Shown here piece by piece: positions 16,694-26,800 of a stretch of DNA of 64,000 nucleotides. Under the pieces are notes generated by a model. That model was not told where the DNA came from and did no database searches. It saw nothing but the letters and a program-made list of their open reading frames with translations. Each line of letters opens with the position of its first letter. Positions within the stretch are counted from its first letter, which is position 1. Origin of the DNA: Pedobacter sp. FW305-3-2-15-E-R2A2 (GTDB lineage Bacteria > Bacteroidota > Bacteroidia > Sphingobacteriales > Sphingobacteriaceae); NCBI RefSeq assembly GCF_038446955.1, contig NZ_CP151803.1, positions 4,836,001 to 4,900,000 of the forward strand, read 5' to 3'. A program made the translations under genes and the position numbers.

Positions 16694-17746
16694 ATGAAAA
16701 GTCCTCTATTCAGCCCTTTCTCAGCGGCTGTATTCCTCTTGATCTGCCTCCTTTCCTGCAAAATAACCAGTGTCGGACAAAGTCCAAAAAAACTTTCCAG
16801 GGAGGAACTCGCCAGCTTACTGGCTTATAAAAAAAGCCCGCACAAATTGTTTATCGGTTACCTGGTTGGGGATGGAAACGACCCTGACGCCTCCTTTAAT
16901 ATGCTCAATGTTCCCGACAGTGTGGATATTATAGAGGGCTTTGCCGGATATGATCAGAACCCGGATCACTGGCGCGCTTTACAGGCAAAAGGTACAAGAA
17001 TTGTCTACTGTTCTTTCCCTAAAAACGATGCTTATTTTGACGGATCGATCAAGGACCCTGCAACGAAAGAACCGGGCTATGTTGCTCCTCCAAACTTTGA
17101 CAACACCAAGCCCAATGCCAACAGCACTTATCACCATTGGGCAAAGGCGATGTACCACAAATACATTCAGCAAATGGGCTGGGACGGAATAGATGTAGAC
17201 ATTGAAAGAGGCACTTTTGGCAATGATGCACCTGCATCAAATGCAGTAGCTGTATTAACGGCCGTGGCCAGATATTTCGGGCCGAATGCGGAAGCAGGAA
17301 ACTTGACAAATGCAGGCCTAAAACCTCTTTTTCTTTTTGATACGGATGTGGATACGAAAGATAGCGAACCATTGAGCTATGGACGGATCTATACGCCTTA
17401 CAAAAGTAATTATGATTACGCTTTGTTTCAATGTTATGTAGGTGGTGCGCGTCGCTGGAAAGGTTCCAAGGTTTCTGAGCTCACTCCTCTGCTTTCTGCC
17501 TTTGGCAAGGATAAATTAATTGTCATGACCAATGGGGATGAATGGAAGTATCAGAATGGCGGTCAGGATAGTCCGCCGGACGGGGATACAAAAGCAACGC
17601 AATGGTTATTGGACATTTCTAAATGGACTAAAGACAACGATACACAAGGTGTCGGTGCTTATCGGATGAGCAGGGATTATAACCATACGCCACATTTCAA
17701 AGTCAGCAGAGAAAGCATTCAAATTATGAATCCTTTTAAACAATAG
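16694..17746 (+). CDS. GH18-family lipoprotein (endo-beta-N-acetylglucosaminidase-like)
   Basis: 350 residues. A lipobox (LLICLLSC, Cys22) marks an outer-membrane or periplasmic lipoprotein. The GH18 catalytic motif DGxDxDxE appears as WDGIDVDIE at about residues 163-171 with the acid Glu retained, so activity is possible. The opening YKKSPHKLFIGYLVGD and the ending IQIMNPFKQ match the convergent gene at 17797-18744 (YKNSKHQLSVGYYRT, IKIMNP), so the two are paralogues arranged tail to tail. They lie beside SusC/SusD and mannosidase genes. Cleavage of the chitobiose core of N-glycans is the likely role; a binding role without catalysis cannot be excluded. Confidence 0.82.
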   Translation: MKSPLFSPFSAAVFLLICLLSCKITSVGQSPKKLSREELASLLAYKKSPHKLFIGYLVGDGNDPDASFNMLNVPDSVDIIEGFAGYDQNPDHWRALQAKGTRIVYCSFPKNDAYFDGSIKDPATKEPGYVAPPNFDNTKPNANSTYHHWAKAMYHKYIQQMGWDGIDVDIERGTFGNDAPASNAVAVLTAVARYFGPNAEAGNLTNAGLKPLFLFDTDVDTKDSEPLSYGRIYTPYKSNYDYALFQCYVGGARRWKGSKVSELTPLLSAFGKDKLIVMTNGDEWKYQNGGQDSPPDGDTKATQWLLDISKWTKDNDTQGVGAYRMSRDYNHTPHFKVSRESIQIMNPFKQ

Positions 17747-17753
17747 CGTAATA

Positions 17754-17789
17754 AATTCAGTCAGACCATAATAATGGTCTGACTGAATT
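17754..17789. terminator. Bidirectional terminator between convergent GH18 genes
   Basis: A perfect 16-bp stem (17754-17769 with 17774-17789; core TCAGTCAGACCAT) closes on a 4-nt loop and sits between the two convergent stop codons. A T-rich tract follows on the plus side. Confidence 0.85.
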
Positions 17790-17796
17790 ATTTTGA

Positions 17797-18744
17797 TTAA
17801 GGATTCATGATCTTAATCAAGCGTTTTGTCACTGCATAATCCGCAGCAATGATATTGTCCGTTTTAGATGGAATATCGCGATCTATCGCATAAGAGAACA
17901 CTCCGCCTTTGGTCCCCTGTGTAGGTTGCCAGCGTGCATAGTTATAACACCTGCCCGTTAAGTTTGGATCCGGATACAATACATCTCCCCAGTTTGCACC
18001 GTTCTCTTCGTAGAATGAAAATCCAGGTAAGAACTTATCAGGCGTGATGTAAAGAGCATATAAATTGAACGTGCTGGTTAGATTACTGGTACTTCTTCCA
18101 TAAGCCTGTAGGAAGGTATAATCGATCAGCTTATAGATAGAAGTGAAGAAAGTAGTCGGGTTTTGGTTCGTATCATAGATGAACTTTTTACCCGTACCTG
18201 ATCTCGGACCAAAATACTTAGACAAAGCTTTCACTGCGGCTACCTTTTTGGCTAAAGTAGTTCCGGTTGGATTGCTCTCTACGTCGATGTCGATTCCATC
18301 CAGGTTGTATTCCGTTACCCATTTATCATTGATGGTTTTCGCCCATGCAGCATAACCTGTAGAGTCTTGTCCGCCGGTAGTGGTGGCGCTATTCAGGTCT
18401 CCGATTGTGATGATTACTTTTGTTCCTTTAGTATGTAAATAAGGGACATAATTGGTTTTCAACACATTCCAGTAAGCATTTTCTGGCGGAGTATAATCCG
18501 GAAATACCATGACCATATCCAGACTGTCCGGCAAACGGCGCATGCTCGTTTTATTTCCACTTTCGGTTACACTATCACGCCAGGTGCGGTAATAACCAAC
18601 ACTCAGCTGATGCTTGCTGTTCTTGTAATCAATTAAACTTCCGGTGGTTACGACTTCGGTACCGCTTACAGGTGGATTCTTCTTGCAAGCTGTTGCAAAG
18701 CCCATTAAGGCCAGGCCAATTAAACAAATTTTTAAGTTTTTCAT
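17797..18744 (-). CDS. GH18-family lipoprotein (endo-beta-N-acetylglucosaminidase-like)
   Basis: 315 residues. The lipobox FATAC (Cys20) is followed by KK. The GH18 motif is LDGIDIDVE (148-156) with the catalytic Glu156 retained, and the preceding strand TKVIITIGD is the usual substrate-side strand of the barrel. It is the last gene of the minus-strand SusC-SusD-GH92-EndoH-like operon, 40 bp after the Endo-H-like gene. It is a clear paralogue of the convergent gene at 16694. Enzyme class follows from the motif; N-glycan specificity is inferred from context. Different GH18 genes in one locus could split high-mannose and complex glycans or separate surface from periplasmic steps. Confidence 0.82.
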   Translation of the reverse strand: MKNLKICLIGLALMGFATACKKNPPVSGTEVVTTGSLIDYKNSKHQLSVGYYRTWRDSVTESGNKTSMRRLPDSLDMVMVFPDYTPPENAYWNVLKTNYVPYLHTKGTKVIITIGDLNSATTTGGQDSTGYAAWAKTINDKWVTEYNLDGIDIDVESNPTGTTLAKKVAAVKALSKYFGPRSGTGKKFIYDTNQNPTTFFTSIYKLIDYTFLQAYGRSTSNLTSTFNLYALYITPDKFLPGFSFYEENGANWGDVLYPDPNLTGRCYNYARWQPTQGTKGGVFSYAIDRDIPSKTDNIIAADYAVTKRLIKIMNP

Positions 18745-18784
18745 TTCTCAGGGATATAGGGTTGATTTAGTTTTTCAAATGATT

Positions 18785-19738
18785 TTAAGGCCAGCTTTGT
18801 AATGGCGAGCTTAATTTCACACTATCCCCGTATAGTACCGTAGAGAATGAAGATAGGTAGGTGGCCATATTTGTTCCGGGAAGATCATAGGTGAGGTAAA
18901 CCCCGTAGCCCTGATTTTTGGTAGATTGCGCCAATGATTTGGCAGTACTTGCGCTGGTATTATTGATCCATACTGCAGCAGGACTTAACAGGTTTTTACC
19001 CATTGGAGGAACATTAGGAACAGAGAAACTGCCATAATTTGCATTCCAGCTATAGTTCACATTATCGCCTACCCTTTGTCCGTTCCATTGTACCCTTGAA
19101 GCCGCAGGTCCATAGTAGTAAAAAGTAATCAGTTTTGTTGGCATCAGTTTTCTAAGCTCCTGCACCAGCATCACAAAAGAGCTGTCGTTGGGCTGAGTCG
19201 TTCCGTTTTTGCCGTACTCTGCATATTCATCATCAAAGTCAATTCCGTCCAGGTTATAAGTGGTTACGGCATTGCTCAGTTGCTGTGCAAAATCTTTTGC
19301 GGAAGCGCGACTGGTAAAATTACAGAAGCCTGCGCCCTGATGGTTACCCAGGATGGACAACAATACCTTAATCCCTTTATCCTGTAAAGGTTTGATATAG
19401 GTTGCTTTGTTGCTCAGTACTTTTGTGACTTTATCATTGTTAAACAAGACTGCTTTTTTGGTCGTTGCATCGTAATTGATGTTTGCCGCAAAGATGATGG
19501 CCAGGTCAAAGAGTTGCTGACCGCCGGTTTTGAGGGTGTAAGCCCCGACATTGAGAATGTTGTTGTTGTTGACTTCCACATAGCAAACGCTAATCGGGCC
19601 GCTTTTGGCGACTGCTGCAGATGGAGCAGTTACATCTGTTCCATCCACAGGTCCGTCTTTTTTACAGGCCGACAAAAGCAGGCCTGCTGTCATTAAGCCT
19701 ACAAGGCCGTTTAACATGTTTTTTTTGTTGATTTTCAT
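18785..19738 (-). CDS. Endo-H-like endo-beta-N-acetylglucosaminidase lipoprotein (GH18)
   Basis: 317 residues. The lipobox LLLSAC (Cys25) precedes a Ser/Ala-rich linker. The catalytic stretch DGIDFDDEYAEYG (164-176), followed by NDSSFV and later GPAASR and GVYLTYDLPG, is strikingly like Streptomyces Endo H and Endo F, which hydrolyse the GlcNAc-GlcNAc bond of high-mannose N-glycans. Glu171 is the expected acid. It follows GH92 by about 40 bp in the same operon. The order endoglycosidase then alpha-mannosidase matches release and trimming of high-mannose N-glycans. The family call is strong, the substrate call reasonable. Confidence 0.9.
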   Translation of the reverse strand: MKINKKNMLNGLVGLMTAGLLLSACKKDGPVDGTDVTAPSAAVAKSGPISVCYVEVNNNNILNVGAYTLKTGGQQLFDLAIIFAANINYDATTKKAVLFNNDKVTKVLSNKATYIKPLQDKGIKVLLSILGNHQGAGFCNFTSRASAKDFAQQLSNAVTTYNLDGIDFDDEYAEYGKNGTTQPNDSSFVMLVQELRKLMPTKLITFYYYGPAASRVQWNGQRVGDNVNYSWNANYGSFSVPNVPPMGKNLLSPAAVWINNTSASTAKSLAQSTKNQGYGVYLTYDLPGTNMATYLSSFSTVLYGDSVKLSSPLQSWP

Positions 19739-19781
19739 AGGTTTTTGGTTAGATAGGGTTTATGTAATAAGGATTAATTCA

Positions 19782-22004
19782 TCATTCAATGGCTACCGAA
19801 CGAGGACGGTCTGCCGGGTTTACTCCCCAGGTTGCTGAAGGTTTAATTCCCATAAACAGGGTCAGCTCCCCTCCTGCTACCAGGTCTTTATGGCGTAAAT
19901 AAGATTTTGTATAAGGCTTTCCGTTTAACAGGGCCTTCTGGATGTATTTATTTTCTTTGCTGTTTCCCTGTACTTTGATGTGGAATTTCTTATTTCCCGG
20001 AAGGGAGATAACCGCATCATTGATCAAAGGAGAACCGAATACATAAGTTCCATTGGCCGGATTAACCGGATAGAATCCCATCGCAGAAAACACATACCAG
20101 GACGACATCTGTCCTAAATCTTCATTGCCACACAAGCCATCCGGTTTATTGGTATAAAGGGAATCGGTAATCTGACGAACGAGGTTGGCTGTTTTCCAGG
20201 GTTGTCCCGCATAAGCATACAAGTAAGGAATATGGTGGTTCGGCTCATTTCCTTGTGCATATTGACCTACCAGGCCGCTGATGTCCGGGGAACTGCCCGC
20301 ATCCATTGCTGAACTCATGCTAAACAGGGTATCCAGTTTTTTCGTGAAAGGGGCATCGCCACCAAACAGGCCGATCAGTCCCTCCGGATCCTGAGGAACC
20401 AGCCAGGTATACTGCCAGGCATTGCCTTCGGTGTAATCATCCTCACGGTGTTTTGAAGCGATTGGGTTAAAAGGTGTCCTCCAGTTTCCATTCTCCAGTT
20501 TACCCCTCATAAAGTGGCTCTGTTTGTCGAAATATTCACGGTATAGTTTTGCTCTTTTACTAAAATATTTATAGTCTTCCGTTTTGTTCATTTTTTTAGC
20601 CATCTGGGCGATACACCAGTCGTCAATGGCATATTCCAGCCCTTTTGCTACGGATTCAATCACTTTATCAGATGGGATATATTGTATTTTTTGCGCGTAT
20701 TCAATGCCTTCTACTTTTTGCATCGCAGAATGTTTCATCGCTTCATACGCAAGGTTCGCATCAAAGCCTTTGAACCCTTTCAGGTAGGCATCCACGATAA
20801 TCGGAACGGCATGGTAACCGATCATGGTATTCGTTTCACTGCCCATCAGGTGCCATACCGGAAGTTTGCCTTGTTGTTTATAGATCGCCAAAAATGAATT
20901 GACTACATCTGATACTTTATCCTGATGCAGGAAAGTAAACAAAGGGTGAAAAGCGCGGTAGGTATCCCATAGGGAGAAGGTGGTATAATTGGTAAATCCC
21001 GGTTTACGGTATATCTTTTTATCGGTACCTCTGTAATCGCCATTGGCATCATCAAATACAGATGGAGCGATCATGGTATGGTACATGGCGGTATAAAAGG
21101 TCTTCTTGGTTTCCTCATCCGCATTGATTTTCACTTTGGACAATTCTTTTTCCCATTTCCGATCTGCAAGGGCAACTGTTTTGTCAAAATCCCATCCCGG
21201 AAGCTCTGCCGTAATGTTTGCAAGCGCATTTTCATAACTCACCGGAGAAAGACCTACTTTAAGTTTTAAGACCTCCTGGTTGATGGATTTGAAGCCTAAT
21301 ACCGCTTTGATCCGTTTGCCTTTCAGTTCTTTTCCATTTGTGCTCAGGCTGCTGCTGTCAGAAAGCGAAAGGCTGTTTAAGGGCTGAGAAAGTTTAACTG
21401 CAAAATAAAGGCGCTGGTCATTTGACCATCCTTTGGAATGGCGGTAGCCCACTAAAGTCGTGGCATCGACTTGTTTCACGTAAGTATCTACCGGGCTGTC
21501 CCATCCTACTCCGGCATTCAGGTCCAGCATGACATGTGGATTTTCCTGTTGCTTAGGAAAGGTATAGCGGTGGAAGCCTACTCTTTCTGAACTCGTCAGC
21601 TCCGCTTTAATTTTATATTTATCAAGGATAACACGGTAATATCCTGCTTTTACGACTTCTTTATCATGAGAAAAAGTGGACACATAATCCAGTTGTGAAG
21701 GCCCTGTTGCAGGCATCACAAGAATATCGTTCAGGTCCCCGATTCCTGTTCCACTCAAATGGGTGTGGGTAAAACCAATAATTGTGTTGCTGGCATAGTT
21801 ATAACCACTGCACCAGTCCCAACCTTCAAAGACATTGGTTGGTCCCAGCTGAACGGCTCCAAAGGGAACGTTGGCCCCTACAAAGACATGGCCATGTGCA
21901 GCAGAACCAATATATGGGTCTACATATTTGGTAAGTTGGTTTTGAGCAAGGACTTGCTCCACAGAAAACAGAATGCCGAGGCATAAAAGGTGTTTAAGCT
22001 TCAT
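19782..22004 (-). CDS. GH92 alpha-mannosidase
   Basis: 740 residues from MKLKHLLCLG (22004); Met codons at 22028 and 22037 are possible but give a poorer signal peptide. The cleavable signal ends near VLAQNQ. GH92 blocks are unmistakable: YVDPYIGSAAHGHVFVGANVPFG at the start (two parts), then TGIGDLNDILVMP, the central NYTTFSLWDTYRAFHPLFT region, and GNEDLGQMSSWYVFSAMGFY, which carries the conserved acid Glu. GH92 enzymes are Ca2+-dependent exo-alpha-mannosidases (mostly alpha-1,2) with an N-terminal beta-sandwich and an (alpha/alpha)6 barrel. It probably trims mannose in the periplasm after import. A 10-bp-arm hairpin separates it from susD. Confidence 0.93.
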   Translation of the reverse strand: MKLKHLLCLGILFSVEQVLAQNQLTKYVDPYIGSAAHGHVFVGANVPFGAVQLGPTNVFEGWDWCSGYNYASNTIIGFTHTHLSGTGIGDLNDILVMPATGPSQLDYVSTFSHDKEVVKAGYYRVILDKYKIKAELTSSERVGFHRYTFPKQQENPHVMLDLNAGVGWDSPVDTYVKQVDATTLVGYRHSKGWSNDQRLYFAVKLSQPLNSLSLSDSSSLSTNGKELKGKRIKAVLGFKSINQEVLKLKVGLSPVSYENALANITAELPGWDFDKTVALADRKWEKELSKVKINADEETKKTFYTAMYHTMIAPSVFDDANGDYRGTDKKIYRKPGFTNYTTFSLWDTYRAFHPLFTFLHQDKVSDVVNSFLAIYKQQGKLPVWHLMGSETNTMIGYHAVPIIVDAYLKGFKGFDANLAYEAMKHSAMQKVEGIEYAQKIQYIPSDKVIESVAKGLEYAIDDWCIAQMAKKMNKTEDYKYFSKRAKLYREYFDKQSHFMRGKLENGNWRTPFNPIASKHREDDYTEGNAWQYTWLVPQDPEGLIGLFGGDAPFTKKLDTLFSMSSAMDAGSSPDISGLVGQYAQGNEPNHHIPYLYAYAGQPWKTANLVRQITDSLYTNKPDGLCGNEDLGQMSSWYVFSAMGFYPVNPANGTYVFGSPLINDAVISLPGNKKFHIKVQGNSKENKYIQKALLNGKPYTKSYLRHKDLVAGGELTLFMGIKPSATWGVNPADRPRSVAIE

Positions 22005-22072
22005 TAGATTTTTAAATATGGGTTTCATTATTGGCACCTAAGGTACGGATACGGCTCAAAAATTTAACACAA

Positions 22073-22130
22073 GTCATGCAGCACCAACAACGGGGGATGA
22101 AGGGTACAGATGGTGTACACGCTGCATGAC
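22073..22130 (-). promoter_or_regulatory. Intercistronic hairpin between susD and GH92
   Basis: GTCATGCAGC (22073-22082) and its exact complement GCTGCATGAC (22121-22130) enclose a 38-nt loop in the 110-bp gap between susD and the mannosidase. No T-run follows, so partial termination or mRNA stabilisation of the susCD part is more likely than full termination. Confidence 0.6.
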
Positions 22131-22148
22131 AAGTATTTTAATCGTTAT

Positions 22149-23804
22149 CTAAAAATTTCCTTTCTTCACATCCCACCACAATCGGGTACCTCCATTGTCC
22201 TGGCCTCCCAATAGCTGGATTCCTTTGTTCAATTCAGCAGCATTCGTATCATACTCATTCTGAGGATATGGAAGTCTGCGAATCTGGATATCTGTATCAA
22301 TGGTTCCACCACTGCTATTTGTTACTACAGGAAATAGTTTAGGATAACCGGTACGACGGTATTCAGACCAGGCTTCCAGTCCTTCAGGAAAAACGGCCAG
22401 CCATTTCTGAGTAATGATTTTCTCCAGTTTCTCTTCATTCGAAGCTGCCTCGTTCCATTTTACAGTAGTGGTTGCAATTGCAGTTGCATTGTTTGCGGCA
22501 TTTCTTGGATCGGTATATCCGGCAGGCTTATTGGTATTATTGCCAATATAGCTGCTTGCATCACCTGCTTTCCATTGTTCAAATGAAGTTTTAATTCCGG
22601 ATTCATAAAAACTCTGAGCAGAACCTCCTGCCGACCATCCCCTTAATGCGGCTTCCGCACAAAGAAAATACACCTCAGCAGCTGTCATCAGCTGAACCGG
22701 GCTGCTTAGTGAAAAAGAAGGGCTGGAACCGTCACTTACATTGATGACGGAATAGCCTTGATACGTTTCTCTGTCGGACATATCAGAACCTATGCGAATA
22801 CCTTTATAAGTACCAGCTACAGTTGCACCTGTCGCTTTATCAAAGTATTTCGGCAATCTTGGATCTGCATAACCAGACAAATAAGATTCTATTGCAGCCC
22901 CCATTCTGATGTCATTCCATTTCGAAGAGATGTACACCAATGGGTTTGTGAATCCAGCGCCAGTAACTTTCACAGACATATTCTGTGAAGGCGTACTCAA
23001 CAAACCTCCATTTGTAGGGTTCATTGCTTTTTCTGCTTCTAACCGTGCTTTTGCTGCATCAATTTTCACAATACGCAGGGCCAGACGAAGGCGCAGGGAA
23101 TTGGAGAATTTCAACCAGGAGTCGAAATTGCCGCCATAAACCAGGTCAAATTCATTAAACTTGAAAGGCAGTGGCTTACCTGCATCAACGAAAGCTTTAA
23201 TTTTAGCCTGGGCATCGTCAAGTTCAGCAAAGAATTTGTTATAAATATCCTTTTGGCTATCATACGGATTATCTGTTTTTAACCCTACAGTGCTGTATGG
23301 AATGGGGCCATAAATATCGGTCAACCTGCTCATAGCAGTCACCTTTATCAATTGAGATACCGCCCATACAGAAGGATAAGCCTGGTCTATTCCATTATTT
23401 TTCAATTTAACGACGTTGGCCATTACATTCAGGTAAGCTACTTTGAAAGCTTCCCCATTCCAACCTGTTTTCATGAAATAATTGGTATTATTTCCACCAC
23501 CACCAAATGCATTTGGTGCCATAAAATAGCCGGAGAAAATATCCGCATTCAGGTTTTGCTGAAGCTGATAAGAGTTGGGGTCCCCTCCGCCAGAGAAATT
23601 GATAATGGCGCGTTGTTCCTGTTGAAAGAAAAATTTAAGGTCATTATAATCAGAAATAAGGTCTTTGTCGGAAACTCCGATCGGATTGGTATTGATGTCC
23701 TCAAAGTTCTTCTTGCAGGAGCTGGTCGTCAGGACGGCCAGGCATACTGCTCCAAGCAAACGCAGTTTATTGGTATGAATTGATCTATTGAATTTCGTTT
23801 TCAT
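22149..23804 (-). CDS. SusD/RagB-like glycan-binding lipoprotein (SusD_2 type)
   Basis: 551 residues. The lipobox TSSC (about residue 30) is followed by KKNFEDINTNP, the usual opening of the SusD_2 subfamily. TPR-like helices, a C-terminal block with AEVYFLCAEAALRGW and QKWLAVFPEGLEAWSEYRRTG complete the family pattern. SusD is the surface lid on the TonB-dependent SusC channel and captures oligosaccharides. It follows susC by 21 bp, the invariant order. The ligand is probably an N-glycan fragment judging by the downstream enzymes; this is inference. Confidence 0.92.
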   Translation of the reverse strand: MKTKFNRSIHTNKLRLLGAVCLAVLTTSSCKKNFEDINTNPIGVSDKDLISDYNDLKFFFQQEQRAIINFSGGGDPNSYQLQQNLNADIFSGYFMAPNAFGGGGNNTNYFMKTGWNGEAFKVAYLNVMANVVKLKNNGIDQAYPSVWAVSQLIKVTAMSRLTDIYGPIPYSTVGLKTDNPYDSQKDIYNKFFAELDDAQAKIKAFVDAGKPLPFKFNEFDLVYGGNFDSWLKFSNSLRLRLALRIVKIDAAKARLEAEKAMNPTNGGLLSTPSQNMSVKVTGAGFTNPLVYISSKWNDIRMGAAIESYLSGYADPRLPKYFDKATGATVAGTYKGIRIGSDMSDRETYQGYSVINVSDGSSPSFSLSSPVQLMTAAEVYFLCAEAALRGWSAGGSAQSFYESGIKTSFEQWKAGDASSYIGNNTNKPAGYTDPRNAANNATAIATTTVKWNEAASNEEKLEKIITQKWLAVFPEGLEAWSEYRRTGYPKLFPVVTNSSGGTIDTDIQIRRLPYPQNEYDTNAAELNKGIQLLGGQDNGGTRLWWDVKKGNF

Positions 23805-23825
23805 TTTCTTGATCTTAGAAGGTGA

Positions 23826-26800
23826 TTAAAAGTTAGCATTTAGAGAGAAGCCATAGTTTCTTGTTGCCGGTGGCATGAAAACATCCACACCAGCTAGACC
23901 GTTAGCAGTAGACATGCTCAACTCCGGATCGAAAGGGGCTTTCTTATACACATAGAAGAGATTTCTACCGGTAAGGGATAACTTTAAGCTTTTAATAAAG
24001 CCTTGTTTCATAGGCACAGTATAGCCGAAAGACAATTCTCTCAAACGAACCACCGTTGCATTGTACATGTGCTCACTCGAAACACCATCTCTGCCACCTA
24101 CTTTATTATACCATTTGGCAGCATCTACTTTGGAAACAGGATTTCCTGAAGGATCTACTCCATTTACATTAACGCCGCCCTGATCACGTGCAGTTCCGGT
24201 AACTTTAGCTACGCCATAACCTTCCATTGTAGATTCTGTTACAGACATCACTTTACCACCGAACTTACCATCAAACAGGAAGCTCAAAGAGAAATCCTTA
24301 TAATTGAAACTGTTGTTCCATCCCAGCTGCCATCTTGGATTGGCATTTCCCAGGTAAGTAGAATTTCCACCTTCTTTTACAATTGGATTTCCTCCTGCAT
24401 CAATCATTACCCTTCCCTGGGCATCATGTTGTAACGAAGAACCATAGATATCTCCATAAGATCCGCCTTCTTTAAATTTAGATACAAAACTTGCTCCTGA
24501 AGAACCACTTAAAGTAAATTCAGTAATGTTCGGCGCCAGTTTCAATACCTTGTTCCTGTTCATGGAATAATTGATTCCTGTTTTCCACTTCAGTTCAGAT
24601 TCGCCCAATACATCATAACCTAAAATCACCTCCACACCCTGGTTTTGGATATCTCCGGCATTAAAGTAATATTTATCAAATAAAGACACCTGTGATGCGT
24701 TTGCAATCAGGAATTGGTTTTTGGTATTTGTTTTATAATAGGTAAAATCAAAATTCAACCTATTGTTTAAAAACCTCCATTCTGTACCCAATTCAATCGA
24801 TTTGGTGTTTTCTGGTTTTAAAGTATTGAATGAAGATGAAGTTGGTGTATTCACTGCGCCACCTGCACCATAAGAATTCATGATATTGGTTACATATTCC
24901 GGCACATCATTTCCCACTTCAGCATAAGAACCGCGAACCTTGGCAAAACTCACCCATTCTGGTAAGCCCAATTTCTCATTGATAATGAAGTTAATCCCCG
25001 CTGATGGATAGAAGAAAGACATTTTATTGGTGAACGCTAAAGCAGAAGACCAGTCGTTACGGGCTGTCAGGTCTAAATTGATCCAGTTGTCGAACGCAAA
25101 ACTTGCACTGGCAAATACGGAACGTAGTTGTTTATGCTTGGCAGTATTGCCTGAACTCAGGGGATCAAATACTGCAAAATTCTGGATTGCAAACTTATTT
25201 GGAATGTTAAGTCCTGTAGATCCGGAGTTAAAGATTGTTCCCTGATCATTAAAATCCTGGATACTGCTACCTATTGTACCTGAAATTTTAAACTTTTCCA
25301 AAGGAACATTAATATTGGCAATCACGTCTGCATATTGTTGTTTAGAGGTGTTGTTTCTAAAGTTCAATCCTCCGTTTGCACCGGTTAACACCGTTGACGT
25401 TCCTGCATAAAGGCGTTGTTCATACTTGTCTGTATAGTTATCCATACTTCCACGTGCCTGAACATCTAACCAGGGATTTACTTTATACTTGGCACTCACA
25501 CTTAACATTAAGCGATCTCTGTTCAGTACATTTTGGTTTCTGTTTCCAATCCACCATGGGTTTTGCTGAATGTCATCTTTAAAAGGCCAGTTTTGCGTAT
25601 TTAAGTTCCTTCCCGGATCAAATGTTTCAAAATTGTTTTTGTAGGATGCCAGATCTAATCCCTGTGGAAACAGGTATAAGCCTGTTAATGGGTTAAAATA
25701 AAGACCCGCATTTGGAGAGTTGTTGATCTGTTGCTTCACGTAGTTTACGTTCCCGGTTACGGTTAGCTTATCATCAAAGAAACTCCCTGTTTCTTTTAAA
25801 TTCACATTATGACGGCTCAACTCATTCTTTGGCTGAATTCCGGTAGCCGTTGTGTTTGCATAAGAAAAATAAGTCTGCAACTTTTCAGATCCGGCAGATA
25901 GACTGATCGCATTGGTCCAGTTCTTTCCAGTTTGAAAATAACCTTTCTTATTGTTGGAGACACCTGACACTGCCGGCCCCCAGCTCTGGGCAGCACCTGC
26001 CGTGCTCTGTCCGTAAGTGGTTTGAAATTCCGGCGTATAAGCCACCTCATCTAAGCTGAAAGAAGAGGAGAAATTGACTTTTGCTTTCCCTGCTTCTCCT
26101 GATTTAGTGGTGATAATGATCACTCCATTTGCAGCCTGGCTACCATACAAGGCAGCAGCAGAAGCACCTTTAAGGATAGAAACGCTGGCGATATCCTCTG
26201 GATTCATATTGGAAATCGGGTCGCCTCCATCATAGGAATTACTTCCTCCAAACGCAGAGTTAGGCTGCCCTGTAGAAGCACCTCCGGTATTGGAAATAGG
26301 CTCACCTGAAGTATTGTTGTTCATTGGAACTCCATCAATCACATACAAGGCCTGATTGCTGCCTGCGGCAGATTTGTTTCCTCTTAGAATCACCTTTGCA
26401 GAACCACCTACTCCTGATGAACTGCGGGAAATGGTCAGACCGGCAACTTTACCATTCAAAGAGTTCACCAAATTGGTTTCTTTGGACTTGGTCAGCTCGC
26501 TGCCTTCTACCTGTTGTGTGGCATAAGTTGTTGCCCTACTTGATTTTTTAATACCCAGGGCGGTGACCACCACCGTCTCCAGGTTTTGCGAATTGCTGTT
26601 CAGGATCACGTCAATCGTTCCCTGAGTGCCTACGGTAATTTCTTTCACCGCATATCCCACATAAGAAAACACCAATACATCGCCTGCTTTGGCGGTGATT
26701 CCATATTGTCCGGAAACATTCGTTTGTGTGGCCAGCTGCGATCCTTTGACCTTTACCGATACGCCTGGCAAGGTCACCCCGGCCTCGTCTTTTACAGTTC

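Noticed and set aside
16694..18744. A possible chitinase role for the two convergent GH18 proteins
   Set aside because: The DGxDxDxE motif fits chitinases too, but GH92 and the Endo-H-like neighbour argue for N-glycans; not excluded.
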